A DNA stretch of 64,000 bases from GCA-2705995 sp965661625 (GCA_965661625.1 CBFIEM010000001.1:124001-188000); one strand, 5' to 3'. Positions 25,488 through 34,954 are shown, counted from the stretch's first letter. Made by a program: numbers and translations. Notes: generated by a model from the sequence alone, not told the origin.

Positions 25488-26468
25488 TTGTCCGTGATCA
25501 AAAACATAGGAATCTTAACTTCTGGAGGAGATGCACCAGGAATGAATGCTGCAATAAGGGCTAGCGTTCGCGCAGCAGTTTATTACAACAAAGCTGCCTT
25601 TGGAATAAAAGAGGGCTACAATGGTATGATTGCCGGTGAAATCACATCGATGAATGCCCGGTCTGTGAAGAACATTATCAACCGCGGTGGTACAATTTTA
25701 AAAACAGCTCGGAGTGAAGCATTTCGAACGCCGGAGGGAAGAAAGAAAGCATTTGATGAACTTGTTTCAAGGGGAATCGACGCTTTAATCGTAATTGGTG
25801 GGGATGGATCGTTTACGGGAGCGAATGTTTTTGAAGGTGAATTTGGCATACCTTGTGTTGGCATACCTGGAACAATTGACAACGACATTTTTGGAACGGA
25901 TTATACGATTGGTTTCGACACCGCTGTAAATACAGTTGTAGAGGCGGTAGATAAGATTCGTGACACGGCATCTTCTCACAATCGGCTGTTTTTTATAGAA
26001 GTGATGGGACGTGACGCTGGCCATATTGCCATTAATAGTGGTATTGCTGCGGGAAGTGAAGCCGTTTTAATTCCAGAAAAAAACTTAGGCATCGACCACC
26101 TTATTAACTCCTTAGAGCGGAGCAGAAAAAGTAAAAAATCATCTAGTTTAGTAATGGTGGCAGAAGGCGACCACAGTGGAGGGGCATATGAGCTTGCTAA
26201 AAAAATCAAACCCAAACTCCCAGACTATGATATAAAAGTAACCGTTCTCGGACACATTCAGCGGGGTGGAACACCTTCCTATTTTGACCGTGTTCTAGCT
26301 AGCAGAATGGGGGTGGAAGCTGTGGAAGCGTTAATGAATGGAAAGAGCAACGTTATGATTGGAGTGCGCGATGGAAACCTCGTTCATGTTGGGCTTGAAG
26401 AAGCGATAAAGCAGAACCCTGAAATTAACAGAGAGTTATTGCGGATTGCGGATATAGTATCGATTTAA
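25488..26468 (+). CDS. pfkA: 6-phosphofructokinase (ATP-dependent)
   Basis: Phosphorylates fructose 6-phosphate, the committed step of glycolysis. 326 aa. ILTSGGDAPGMNAAIRAS and VIGGDGSFTGA bind ATP. PGTIDNDIFGTDYTIGFDTA contains the catalytic Asp. EVMGRDAGHIA and VLGHIQRGGTPSYFDRVLAS bind substrate. The chosen start is TTG at 25488 (M-S-V-I-K-N), matching the usual MSxIK beginning; GTG at 25494 is the alternative. The leader is then about 8 bases after the predicted transcription start. A BadF-type kinase gene follows 9 bases later in the same transcript. Control by the divergent NrtR-type regulator is proposed. Confidence 0.96.
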   Translation: MSVIKNIGILTSGGDAPGMNAAIRASVRAAVYYNKAAFGIKEGYNGMIAGEITSMNARSVKNIINRGGTILKTARSEAFRTPEGRKKAFDELVSRGIDALIVIGGDGSFTGANVFEGEFGIPCVGIPGTIDNDIFGTDYTIGFDTAVNTVVEAVDKIRDTASSHNRLFFIEVMGRDAGHIAINSGIAAGSEAVLIPEKNLGIDHLINSLERSRKSKKSSSLVMVAEGDHSGGAYELAKKIKPKLPDYDIKVTVLGHIQRGGTPSYFDRVLASRMGVEAVEALMNGKSNVMIGVRDGNLVHVGLEEAIKQNPEINRELLRIADIVSI

Positions 26469-26477
26469 AGAATAATT

Positions 26478-27344
26478 ATGATTCTGATTGCGGATAGTGG
26501 GTCTACAAAGTGTGACTGGATAGTTGTGGGACCAAACAACAAGGTAATTGCTAGGCCTTTTACGATGGGATTCAATCCCTATTTTCACAGCGAAGCGGTA
26601 ATTGCCACGGCCATTAAGCAAAATGCTGAATTGAGCGAACTTGCTCCTTCTGTAGAGAAAATCTTTTACTATGGTGCTGGTTGTTCTTCTCCGGATCTCA
26701 ATAAAATTGTAACCCGTGCACTAAGACTCATTTTTAAAAATGCAGAAATTCTTGTTGATCATGATCTTTTAGGAGCAGCCTATGCCACTTACAATGGTAG
26801 TCCTGGAATTTCATGCATTCTTGGAACAGGGTCGAACTCCTGCTTTTTTGATGGAGAGCGGGTTCGAGAAGAAGTTCCTGCATTGGGCTATATTTTAGGA
26901 GATGAAGGCAGTGGATCTTACTTTGGCAAGCAATTACTTGCAAAATTCCTGTACAAGCAATTACCCGATCATATTGCGAACGCCTTTAAAGTTCAATATG
27001 ATTTAACCATGCGAGAGGTTGTTGATAATGTTTACTCCAAGGCAAATGCAAATGTTTATTTAGCCAGCTTTGTGCGATTCATCAGTGATTACAAGACTGA
27101 AGAGCCTTTTAAAACGATACTGCGTGATGGGATGAAGCTATTCTTTGCTAACCATGTAATGTGTTACCCGGAATATAAAGACGTTCCTGTTCACTTTGTA
27201 GGTTCAGTTGCTTTCTACTACCAAGACGCTATCAAAGAAGCTGCCGATGAACTTGGCATTACAGTTGGGAACATAGTACGCAAGCCAATTGATCGCTTAG
27301 TTGAATACCACATTGAACACTTACTAAAGGTTTCCTCAACTTAA
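26478..27344 (+). CDS. BadF/BadG/BcrA/BcrD-type ATPase, N-acetylglucosamine-kinase-like
   Basis: 288 aa ASKHA-fold protein. LIADSGSTKCDWIVV is the phosphate-1 loop. SCILGTGSNSCFFDG is the phosphate-2 loop and ALGYILGDEGSGSYFGKQLL a conserved hexokinase-like helix. The family includes eukaryotic N-acetylglucosamine kinase and bacterial sugar kinases. Its place 9 bases after pfkA supports a sugar-phosphorylating role feeding glycolysis, but the substrate (amino sugar or hexose) is not proved. A weak hairpin at 27365-27392 may end the transcript. Confidence 0.85.
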   Translation: MILIADSGSTKCDWIVVGPNNKVIARPFTMGFNPYFHSEAVIATAIKQNAELSELAPSVEKIFYYGAGCSSPDLNKIVTRALRLIFKNAEILVDHDLLGAAYATYNGSPGISCILGTGSNSCFFDGERVREEVPALGYILGDEGSGSYFGKQLLAKFLYKQLPDHIANAFKVQYDLTMREVVDNVYSKANANVYLASFVRFISDYKTEEPFKTILRDGMKLFFANHVMCYPEYKDVPVHFVGSVAFYYQDAIKEAADELGITVGNIVRKPIDRLVEYHIEHLLKVSST

Positions 27345-27364
27345 GGTGAGTCACTCCTTTAAAT

Positions 27365-27392
27365 TGGTCACAGAGAATCTCGCGACCATTTT
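27365..27392 (+). terminator. Weak terminator-like hairpin after the pfkA transcript
   Basis: TGGTC (27365-27369) pairs with GACCA (27384-27388), and an inner GAG/CTC pairing extends the stem; four T bases follow. The stem is broken by mismatches, so this is only a candidate. Confidence 0.4.
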
Positions 27393-27482
27393 ACCATAAG
27401 AGCAATACGCTTAAAGCATTGCAAACCTGTATGCTTTTATGTAAAAGTTGTACTTTAACTCAAACAACTTAATCCGATTGCT

Positions 27483-28298
27483 ATGAAAAACTTTTGGCGC
27501 ATGGGTGTTCTTGCCCTGTTAATTACTACTGCTGTTGCTTGCGATAAAGATGACGATGATGACGACAATTCTTCAAGCACTTCTTCAATCAATTACATTG
27601 GTTCTTTTGAAGGTTCAGCGGTTTTTGATCTCACCACTCCCGATACTAATATCACTCGAACTGCAACATTTGATGTTACTTCAGCGGGAAGTGGTTATTT
27701 AATTTCTACAGATGGAGACCCTATTGCATCTTTTAGTAGCTCTACTCGGAGTTTTACAGGAACTGGCGCAGACTCTTCAGGGGTTACTTCAATTTCGGGA
27801 AGCTTAAGTTCTGACAACAACACGTTCACCTTTTCTGCAACCGTGGATAATCCCGATGATGATATTGTGGGTGATGTTATGTTTTCTGGGACTCGAATAG
27901 GTTCTGGAGGCGGGTCTTCCGGTGGAAATACCATAACCATTGGTTCAAGTACTTTTGAACTAAGTCCTGGAAGCGGAATGTGTGAAGACTCTATTATGGT
28001 GGCGGCATTTAGACGAGAAGGAAGCTCTACTGATATTGCTACATTTACACTTTCATTTAATTCTGCTATTAGTCCGGGAACTTTCAATATTGCATATCCC
28101 CTGATGAATGCTACCAACGATGCTGAAGCTCAACTGATCAGAGGCACAACGATATACACGGCATCAAGCGGAACAATTACTATTTCTAGCGTAGGCGGTT
28201 CATTGAGCGCATCGTTAAATGATATTGTTTTCGACAAAGAACTATCACAAGGGACCATCACACCACTTGATGTTCAAGGCAGCGTTACTTGTCCGTAA
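27483..28298 (+). CDS. Putative surface-exposed lipoprotein
   Basis: 271 aa, function unknown. A lipoprotein signal peptide ends at Cys20 (LLITTAVAC). The mature protein begins C-D-K-D-D-D-D-D-D-N: a lysine then a run of acids right after the lipidated Cys, which resembles the lipoprotein export signal that sends lipoproteins to the outer face of the outer membrane in Bacteroidota. The rest is Ser/Thr/Gly-rich, with two beta-rich halves joined by a Gly/Ser linker at about residue 140 (GSGGGSSGGN). The second half contains paired cysteines. No enzymatic motif is seen. The gene is monocistronic, with a strong terminator 16 bases after the stop. Confidence 0.75.
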   Translation: MKNFWRMGVLALLITTAVACDKDDDDDDNSSSTSSINYIGSFEGSAVFDLTTPDTNITRTATFDVTSAGSGYLISTDGDPIASFSSSTRSFTGTGADSSGVTSISGSLSSDNNTFTFSATVDNPDDDIVGDVMFSGTRIGSGGGSSGGNTITIGSSTFELSPGSGMCEDSIMVAAFRREGSSTDIATFTLSFNSAISPGTFNIAYPLMNATNDAEAQLIRGTTIYTASSGTITISSVGGSLSASLNDIVFDKELSQGTITPLDVQGSVTCP

Positions 28299-28313
28299 CA
28301 CTTCCTTTCTCAT

Positions 28314-28346
28314 AAAAAAAGCCCTTTGTATAGAAGGGCTTTTTTT
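28314..28346 (+). terminator. Strong rho-independent terminator after the lipoprotein gene
   Basis: Perfect 13-base arms AAAAAAAGCCCTT (28314-28326) / AAGGGCTTTTTTT (28334-28346) with a 7-base loop. A-run and T-run on either side allow function in both directions. Confidence 0.92.
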
Positions 28347-28417
28347 ATGTTTCCATAATCCATAGGAATTTACTTTGAGCAGGTTTTAAGTATCTTGCTT
28401 CCTCTAAAGAAACAAGC

Positions 28418-29998
28418 TTGAATTTCAACCCGCGTAACTTAAACTCAGCAAGGTGGGAACCTTGGGTTTTCTATGTGATTCTCGTTGGATCACTCCTTCC
28501 AATCCTAACCCATCACTTTTTCCCTACGATGGATGGTCCAGCTCATCTCTACAACAGTACATTAATTTGGGAGCTCCTTTGGGGCAATGAGTCGCTAGAT
28601 ACTTATTTCGTTTTAAATGGCGAGCCCGTTCCAAATTGGTCTGGACATTGGTTACTAACTATTTGCAATGCATTCCTCCCGGCTTTTATAGCAGAGAAAA
28701 TCGTACTTCTAGCTTGTCTTGCTGGCTTACCAATTGCATTTAGATCCTGTGCCTTACAACTCAATAAAAAAGCGGGGATCCTTACCTACCTCATTTTTCC
28801 AGCGTGTTACTCGTTTATTTTTGGCCTTGGTTTTTACAATTTTAGCTTGGCCCTTGTATTTTCCTTTACAAGTATTCTTTTCTGGATGAAAAGCCATAAA
28901 AACAAACGGACAATTCTGTGGGTAATTAAGCTTGCTGCCCTTCTTCTTATCACTTATTTCTCACACTTATTTGTATTTGCAATCACGGGCCTGGCAATTG
29001 GGATTTATATCCTCGTAACTGAAAAGCCTGCAAAAGATAAGACATACCTCAATGCGATTATGAGTGCGTTGTTAACCTTGCTTTCCGCAAGCGCCCTGCC
29101 TCTAGCTCTCCTAGTGAGTTATTTCGTATTAAGGTCTGGCCAAGGTTCGTATGAGTTTCTAGATCAGCGTGTTTTAGTAGACTGGTTGCAAGCTGGCAGA
29201 CCCATGGTAATCTACAATTCGTTGATTGAAGAAACGTATACGCGTAAAATAGTTTACGTTATTGGAGCACTCAGCCTTATTGGTGCTTATAACCGTATTA
29301 ATGGTTTGAGCAGATCGTTGAAACACGGACTCAGGTTCCAACCAGACGATGCTTGGCTTGCAATTGCTGCAGTAGTAACGATACTCTACTTTGTGTTACC
29401 AGACTCAAATGGTGCGGCCGGCTTTGTATCGGTAAGGTTGGCTCTGCTTATTTTCATGTTTACATCCATGTGGATTGCATTGCAAAATTACTCCACTTGG
29501 TTAAAAATAGGAGTTGTAATTGTTACCGTGTATTGTCATTTTAAGCTTCTTCAGTATTACGACGGAGTTATTGAAGGGTTAAATGAAAAGGCTGTTGCTT
29601 GTGCGTCTTTAGCGGAAGTGATTCCACCCAACTCAACGGTGTTGCCAATTGACCGTTCTAATGATTGGATGGCCATTCACTTTTCGAACTACCTCGGGTC
29701 AGATAGGCCCCTTATTATATTAGAGAATTATGAAGCTGGTACCGATTACTTTCCTGTTGTGTGGAATTGGCCCAAGCTTCCTAACACAACTTTTAATGGG
29801 CTCTCATCTGATTCGTTACAATGTGTAAGTTGGCCACATCAAGGATATAACCAGGCTGTTCCAATAGATTACGTGCTGTTGCTTGGAGAACTGAACACAT
29901 CTGCTTGTGATCGCCAAATAAGAGGTTTACTTCAAGCTAATTACAGGTTATTAGAATCAAGAGGCTTGGCTCATGTCTATGAAAAAAGGGATCGTTAA
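28418..29998 (+). CDS. Polytopic membrane protein, GT-C glycosyltransferase-like
   Basis: 526 aa membrane protein with about ten hydrophobic helices; not assigned to a known family. The TTG start at 28418 is used because no ATG occurs before residue 38 and the first helix (WVFYVILVGSLLPIL) needs the upstream residues. The first outer loop holds FFPTMDGPAHLYNSTLIWEL, whose acidic residue and placement after helix 1 resemble the catalytic loop of GT-C glycosyltransferases. The C-terminal about 130 residues are soluble with three Cys. The next gene begins immediately after the stop (TAA-ATG). Glycosyltransferase function is inference from shape only. Confidence 0.6.
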   Translation: MNFNPRNLNSARWEPWVFYVILVGSLLPILTHHFFPTMDGPAHLYNSTLIWELLWGNESLDTYFVLNGEPVPNWSGHWLLTICNAFLPAFIAEKIVLLACLAGLPIAFRSCALQLNKKAGILTYLIFPACYSFIFGLGFYNFSLALVFSFTSILFWMKSHKNKRTILWVIKLAALLLITYFSHLFVFAITGLAIGIYILVTEKPAKDKTYLNAIMSALLTLLSASALPLALLVSYFVLRSGQGSYEFLDQRVLVDWLQAGRPMVIYNSLIEETYTRKIVYVIGALSLIGAYNRINGLSRSLKHGLRFQPDDAWLAIAAVVTILYFVLPDSNGAAGFVSVRLALLIFMFTSMWIALQNYSTWLKIGVVIVTVYCHFKLLQYYDGVIEGLNEKAVACASLAEVIPPNSTVLPIDRSNDWMAIHFSNYLGSDRPLIILENYEAGTDYFPVVWNWPKLPNTTFNGLSSDSLQCVSWPHQGYNQAVPIDYVLLLGELNTSACDRQIRGLLQANYRLLESRGLAHVYEKRDR

Positions 29999-30451
29999 AT
30001 GAAGTTTAGCCGGAGCCTTGTTTATGCTCACTTAATCAATCAACTCGAAGACGTCCTAGCTACTCTAAAGTCGGAGTTGAACGTATTGCGTATTGAGCAA
30101 TCAGAAAATGGCAAGTCGTCGATGGGAGATAAGTATGAAACCTCTGCTGAACTTACACGAAGTACTATTAGTCAGCTTGAGCAACGCGTGGCAAGGGTGC
30201 AACAACACCTTCATTATGCGAGGCAATTTGCAGGTCAGCCAACCCAAAAAGAAGTTGTTTCTGGAAGTATTATAGTTACCTCATCGGGAACTTTTCTATT
30301 GGGTGTTCCCTTTGGGAAATTACCTCTCAATAATGATGTTGTTATAGGGATTTCATCTGCTAGTCCAATTGGTAAACAACTGTTATCAAAACAAGTCGGA
30401 AGCCAAGTTTTGTGGAACAATAATGCTTCTTCCATTAAGGCTATTCATTAA
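29999..30451 (+). CDS. GreA/GreB C-terminal-like protein
   Basis: 150 aa. The N-terminal half is helical and coiled-coil-like (LINQLEDVLATLKSEL; RSTISQLEQRVARVQQHL) and includes the conserved SSMGDKYETSAEL. The C-terminal half (GSIIVTSSGTFLLGVPFGKL, then ISSASPIGKQLLSKQVGSQV) matches the FKBP-like C-terminal fold of transcript-cleavage factors. Relatives in Bacteroidota are often misnamed as 3-oxoacyl-ACP synthase. The N-terminal acidic tip needed for transcript cleavage is not evident, so it may bind RNA polymerase without Gre activity. It directly follows the membrane protein gene and ends 1 base before the convergent DUF5686 gene. Confidence 0.65.
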   Translation: MKFSRSLVYAHLINQLEDVLATLKSELNVLRIEQSENGKSSMGDKYETSAELTRSTISQLEQRVARVQQHLHYARQFAGQPTQKEVVSGSIIVTSSGTFLLGVPFGKLPLNNDVVIGISSASPIGKQLLSKQVGSQVLWNNNASSIKAIH

Positions 30452-30452
30452 A

Positions 30453-33053
30453 CTAATCAAAGCTAACAAGTGTAGATGCTCCAATTCGGAACCCAAAATC
30501 TTGGGGCTCTCCATCAATAAATGAATGTACTAGTTCAACACGGAAAAAACGGAAAATCTTATCCAATGTATACCCCACCTCAGTGTATTCAGGATTGTTC
30601 GTTGTAGAAAGGTGATTAATAAAAAGTTGTTCTTGCAATCCAGCAAACCTCGCCAGAGGAAATTGGGTAACTGCAAACTTTCTAAAATTGACGTAGGCAA
30701 AGGCTGCAGCATAGTCTTGGTTGGTGCTAAACGTATAATAAGGAAGTAAGCGGTAATTGCCTGTTAAGCTTATTGGCGCAAGTTCCGTCTGCCCGCCTTG
30801 AAAGTGTTTAAAATCAGCAAATTGAACCTCGTCGTTGGAAAGGAAAGACCCCACTTCTCCCTGAAGGTGTAGTGTTGCACGTATGCCCAAATCTGTTTGT
30901 GCCTTGATGCCTAATTCCAACTGTTGGAAGTCAGCGGTGCTTTCAGCCAATCCATTCCATCCCCCACTATACTTAAAGCGAAACTCTGTTGTGTTTGGAT
31001 TATAAGGTCTTCTTGATCCGTTGCGTTCTGCATATTTCATCCAAGGTTGAATACGCCATTCTAAATCAGTACGCATGGTTGTTCCTTCCACCAATGGCTG
31101 TTCTTTACCAATCGTTTGAGGCTCATTGGATTGAATTTCAAGGTCTCCTGGATTAAACCATGTTTGATCTGTAGTGTTCGCCAACTGGTACCTCGTGCCG
31201 TAATACAAATTAGCTGATAACCTTGACTTAAAAGCATAACTCCATGTATAGCTCAAATCACCATAGTCTTCAGCGTACAAGCGCATATAGTTTTCGGTTA
31301 ACATCAAGGTGTAGATGGAGTTTACAAATGGGGAAATACTCTCATCAAGAAATTGATTAATATAACGTCCTCCTTTAACCCTAAACCGGTGTAAGGACCA
31401 CTGATTTCCAACATAACCTCCAATTTGAGCTTGATAGTACACGTCATCACTTGCTAATCCATACCTGACTTCTGGACGAACTTCTAAGTGCAATGTAGTG
31501 TCTCCTATCCATGAAAAATCTCCAGCAAAACTCGCATTAAAACCCTCAACTGTATTGAACCTGAGTTGCGGTAAAAGTCCATCAAAGTTAAACACCGTTC
31601 GTTTGGTGATGGAGTAGCTATTACCAGTAAGCACGTCTCCCAAGCTGAACTTTTTCATTTCATTTCGCCTAACTGTATCAACTTCTGCTTGCTCATAGGC
31701 GCTGTCAGCTTGCTGGTAACCAAGCTTTTCTTTTTCTGTTAGCGGCACCGGTCGTACCTTTTCCCAGTAAGCGGAGTCTTTAACCTTTGCAGCGCTATCA
31801 ACTTCGAATGTGTAATTTGAAGAAACCACAACATCGTCATTTGTCCGAGCCTCTTTCTTTATTGCCTTTTCCTCTTCCTTTTCATACGTTCGAATAAGTT
31901 TGCGTAGTTGTTTACGTGTGAGTTTATTCTGTTGCTCCGGGTTCAGCTGTTCTAGTTTTGCAGATTTTGTTTGGTTGATAATCGAGTCTGGAACTTCTTC
32001 AATTTTTTCATCTATTACTTCAAATTCAGCCTTTAAATCTGGATTAACTGTAACCTGATAATCATTAATGACAGCAACATAATTGTAATATCCTTGGAAT
32101 CCAAAAAGGCTTCCACTGAAGTTAATTTGCTGATTCGTAGGCATCCAAACGCCAGTTGCGACTGCCCGATAAATTTGATTTATTTCAACCTTAAAACCTT
32201 CAATGTAGGTGCGCAGAGCAAGGCTGTGAATATTCCAATGATCATCGCGAATGTAAAGGGTTCCTTCAAACAACTTCTCCCCAGCAGATCTGGGTCGGAC
32301 AGCAATCTTATTGACTTCTTGTTCCCCCTCAAAAAAACTTCCCAAATACTCGAAACGATAATACCTAAAAGCACTTGGAGATAATGGAGATACAGATCCT
32401 ACTACGAGCGGTTCATAAAAACTCCCCTGAATGTATGAGTTGGGGTTTCCAGTATTGTCATTTGGACCCGAAACGCGCATAGAAATCACTTTCTCACGAT
32501 AAGTATTGGGACGTTCATAATAAATTTCACTTATGGACTCAGAGGTGTATACTTTATTAGTGTCTATACCCTCTTCTGCCAACTTGCTCCTTAACAACCA
32601 GGGGATTTTCTGAACCTGACCAGTTCCCTTTATATACACCTTAGAATTGTAAGCATCGAGTTGTAAAGCATGGTACTTCGCTTTAGCAATAGCCCGCCGC
32701 ATAATGGTATATGCTGGATCTTCTGTATCTCCTTTAACCTCTGCGGTTTGAAGCAAGTAGCTTTGAGTGCGCATCACCACATCCAGCTCAGTGGCTTTGT
32801 TTGTTACCTCTACCTGTTTCACTTGACTCACAAAACCCAAATGCTTAAAACTAACGGAATAGCTACCCGGAGCGACTTTGAGTTCATATTTTCCTTCTAT
32901 GGTAGAGGTGGTTCCTCGGCTAATCGATTGTATGTATACGGCAGTATATGGAAGTGGTTCCCCGTTTCCGTCGGTGATATTTCCCGTGATGCTTTGTCCT
33001 GTAACAACTACCTGCAACAACAGAGAAATGCATCCTATGAAAAAAAGCCTCAT
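30453..33053 (-). CDS. DUF5686 outer-membrane protein with carboxypeptidase-regulatory-like domain
   Basis: 866 aa. A signal peptide (MRLFFIGCISLLLQVVVTGQ) is followed by a carboxypeptidase-regulatory-like beta domain (residues about 21-95, GNITDGNGEPLPYTAVYI). A long DUF5686 region comes next, with a charged Lys/Glu linker near residues 365-400 and a C-terminal series of alternating beta strands that looks like an outer-membrane barrel. Many large Bacteroidota genomes carry such proteins; their function is unknown, with nutrient-uptake or envelope roles suggested by the shared N-terminal domain of SusC/TonB receptors. It has no plug domain, so it is not a TonB receptor. Monocistronic on the minus strand. 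Confidence 0.82.
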   Translation of the reverse strand: MRLFFIGCISLLLQVVVTGQSITGNITDGNGEPLPYTAVYIQSISRGTTSTIEGKYELKVAPGSYSVSFKHLGFVSQVKQVEVTNKATELDVVMRTQSYLLQTAEVKGDTEDPAYTIMRRAIAKAKYHALQLDAYNSKVYIKGTGQVQKIPWLLRSKLAEEGIDTNKVYTSESISEIYYERPNTYREKVISMRVSGPNDNTGNPNSYIQGSFYEPLVVGSVSPLSPSAFRYYRFEYLGSFFEGEQEVNKIAVRPRSAGEKLFEGTLYIRDDHWNIHSLALRTYIEGFKVEINQIYRAVATGVWMPTNQQINFSGSLFGFQGYYNYVAVINDYQVTVNPDLKAEFEVIDEKIEEVPDSIINQTKSAKLEQLNPEQQNKLTRKQLRKLIRTYEKEEEKAIKKEARTNDDVVVSSNYTFEVDSAAKVKDSAYWEKVRPVPLTEKEKLGYQQADSAYEQAEVDTVRRNEMKKFSLGDVLTGNSYSITKRTVFNFDGLLPQLRFNTVEGFNASFAGDFSWIGDTTLHLEVRPEVRYGLASDDVYYQAQIGGYVGNQWSLHRFRVKGGRYINQFLDESISPFVNSIYTLMLTENYMRLYAEDYGDLSYTWSYAFKSRLSANLYYGTRYQLANTTDQTWFNPGDLEIQSNEPQTIGKEQPLVEGTTMRTDLEWRIQPWMKYAERNGSRRPYNPNTTEFRFKYSGGWNGLAESTADFQQLELGIKAQTDLGIRATLHLQGEVGSFLSNDEVQFADFKHFQGGQTELAPISLTGNYRLLPYYTFSTNQDYAAAFAYVNFRKFAVTQFPLARFAGLQEQLFINHLSTTNNPEYTEVGYTLDKIFRFFRVELVHSFIDGEPQDFGFRIGASTLVSFD

Positions 33054-33121
33054 TGAAAAAGTTTTGATTGTGGTTTAGACGGGATTAATCGTCTGAAAGT
33101 TACACAATCATAAAAATTAAC

Positions 33122-34432
33122 TCATTCGTTCTTTAATGCAGGTTCTTTATTTCCAAACCAGCGGTTAAATAGCAAGCAGGCAACCAAATCACCCGTTACA
33201 TTCAAGGTGGTACGAAACATCCCTAAAATACGATCAACTCCAATTATTACTACAAGTCCGGCTGTGGGAATTCCGGCACTACTTAATACTGATGCCAAAA
33301 TAATAACTCCTCCTCCGGGAATAGATGGCGTCCCTACAGAGGCTCCCACTACAGTTACTGTAAGTAAAATCAAATTCACCACTGTGAGTTCAATGCCGTA
33401 TGCCTGTGCCAGAAAAAGGGTTGTAGCACACTGAAAAAGTGCTGTGCCGTCCATGTTTATAGTTGCTCCAACAGGAATAATGAAATCACTAATTCGCGAA
33501 GCAACACCAAGCTCTTTATCGGCCGCTTTCATAGATAAAGGCATCACAGCAGCGCTACTTGCAGTAGAAAATGCTAACAACTGTGGCTCCCGAATAGCGC
33601 TTAAGAATTTAATTGGATTCATTTTACCAAAGACCCACACCATAATAAGGTACACCATTAAAAGTATGATTAGCCCAACAACTACGGCAAGCATATATTG
33701 TCCCAACCCAAGTAAAACCTCAAACCCTAGGGTAATCATAAGTGCTGCCATCATTCCGAACACAGCGTAAGGCACGAGCAGCATCGCCCATGAAACTACG
33801 ATCATGCATATTTTTTGAATCGCTTCTGCTACCCTCACTAAAGGTCCTGCCAGCTCCTCGCGAAGTTGTGTTATAGCAATAGCTACAATTATTGTGAAAA
33901 TCACCACCCCGAGCATTTCTCCAGATAAAAAAGCTGCAAGCGGATTAGATGGAATTAAATTAGAAATTGCCTCAGGAACACTGCTAGACTCCATCTTTCC
34001 TATAGATTCTGGTTCGGCATTTCCCAAGAATCCCCCAAGGTCATTGATGAGTAAACCTGGCTTCCACCATAGCATAACAGTAGCTCCTATCGTAATCGCA
34101 ATTGATGTTGTGGTTAAGAAATAGGCGATCAACTTCGTTCCCATACGTTTTAATTGATCACTGTTGTTGCTAACAATTCCTGTTAGAATTGACGTAAAGA
34201 TTAGCGGTATCATTATCATTTGAACCATCCGCATAAATACAGATCCAGGGAGGTTCAGCCATTCACTGAGTGGTTTAGCATAAGCCTTATCCAAAATACC
34301 ATTGGCGGGGTTGAGAAGTAATCCAGCGGAAAGACCCAAAATAATAGCTACTATTACCTGAAGCCACAAGCGCTTATGTAACAAACGGTTGAGGTAAGAC
34401 GCTAAGTCGTTAAGGGGACGGATCACTACCAT
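33122..34432 (-). CDS. Dicarboxylate/amino acid:cation symporter (DAACS family)
   Basis: Secondary transporter of 436 aa from the glutamate/dicarboxylate symporter family (GltP/DctA-like), taking up C4-dicarboxylates or acidic amino acids with sodium or protons. Eight helices plus re-entrant loops are visible. The Ser-rich hairpin AFSTASSAAVMPLS and the substrate/cation motif VGATINMDGTALFQ are intact, as is the second hairpin ASVGTPSIPGGGVIILA. Position of the first TM after LWLQVIVAIILGLSAG is normal. The gene is isolated: the gap-mgsA terminator lies upstream of its start. The exact substrate is not deducible. Confidence 0.93.
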   Translation of the reverse strand: MVVIRPLNDLASYLNRLLHKRLWLQVIVAIILGLSAGLLLNPANGILDKAYAKPLSEWLNLPGSVFMRMVQMIMIPLIFTSILTGIVSNNSDQLKRMGTKLIAYFLTTTSIAITIGATVMLWWKPGLLINDLGGFLGNAEPESIGKMESSSVPEAISNLIPSNPLAAFLSGEMLGVVIFTIIVAIAITQLREELAGPLVRVAEAIQKICMIVVSWAMLLVPYAVFGMMAALMITLGFEVLLGLGQYMLAVVVGLIILLMVYLIMVWVFGKMNPIKFLSAIREPQLLAFSTASSAAVMPLSMKAADKELGVASRISDFIIPVGATINMDGTALFQCATTLFLAQAYGIELTVVNLILLTVTVVGASVGTPSIPGGGVIILASVLSSAGIPTAGLVVIIGVDRILGMFRTTLNVTGDLVACLLFNRWFGNKEPALKNE

Positions 34433-34471
34433 GCTTCAAAAATGCATAATATTAATAACAGTTTTTTACAC

Positions 34472-34497
34472 AAAAAAAGGTCAGCTTTTGCTGACCT
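34472..34497 (-). terminator. Rho-independent terminator of gap-mgsA
   Basis: On the minus strand, AGGTCAGC-AAAA-GCTGACCT (34497 to 34478) is a perfect 8-bp stem with a 4-base loop, followed by seven T bases. It lies about 54 bases after the mgsA stop. Confidence 0.88.
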
Positions 34498-34550
34498 CTC
34501 TTCAGGACTGCGGGAACCACCCCACAGCCCACTCACCGGAAACACGAAGG

Positions 34551-34952
34551 TTAAGACTTACTTGCCTGATGGCGTTGATACGCTTGATATCTTATAAGTC
34601 CTAATATTAAAAGCTGAGCACTTTCCGGATTAAGTGCTAACGGAATATTTTTGGTGATACAGATATCGAGAAGGGCTTCCATATCACTGTGATAAGGTCG
34701 TTCAACCTCTGGATCCATGAAGAAAAACACAATGTCTACATCTCCACTTTCTACTAAATCAATTATTTCTTTGTAGCCTCCTGATCTTCCTGGTGACATA
34801 TGGCGAATTGTCACACCTGATTGCTCAAGATGTTCCGCCGTTCTTCCTGTAGCTAGCAAGTTTACCGTTGCTATCCACTCGCGCTTATCGCGCAAAAAGT
34901 CAGCAGCTGCAGGTTTTAATTTGTCGTGGGCTATTATCGCAATATTCTTCAT
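34551..34952 (-). CDS. mgsA: Methylglyoxal synthase
   Basis: Converts dihydroxyacetone phosphate to methylglyoxal plus phosphate, a bypass that relieves sugar-phosphate overload when phosphate is short. 133 aa. The start MKNIAIIAHDKLKP and catalytic region SGDVDIVFFFMDPEVERPYH (active-site Asp in the VD / MDP pair) are typical. LLATGRTAEHLEQ and SPGRSGGYKEI bind phosphate. The usual ATN after the catalytic core is ALN here. It starts 2 bases after gap stops and shares its promoter, so it is co-regulated with the enzyme that consumes triose phosphate. Confidence 0.93.
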   Translation of the reverse strand: MKNIAIIAHDKLKPAAADFLRDKREWIATVNLLATGRTAEHLEQSGVTIRHMSPGRSGGYKEIIDLVESGDVDIVFFFMDPEVERPYHSDMEALLDICITKNIPLALNPESAQLLILGLIRYQAYQRHQASKS

Positions 34953-34954
34953 AA

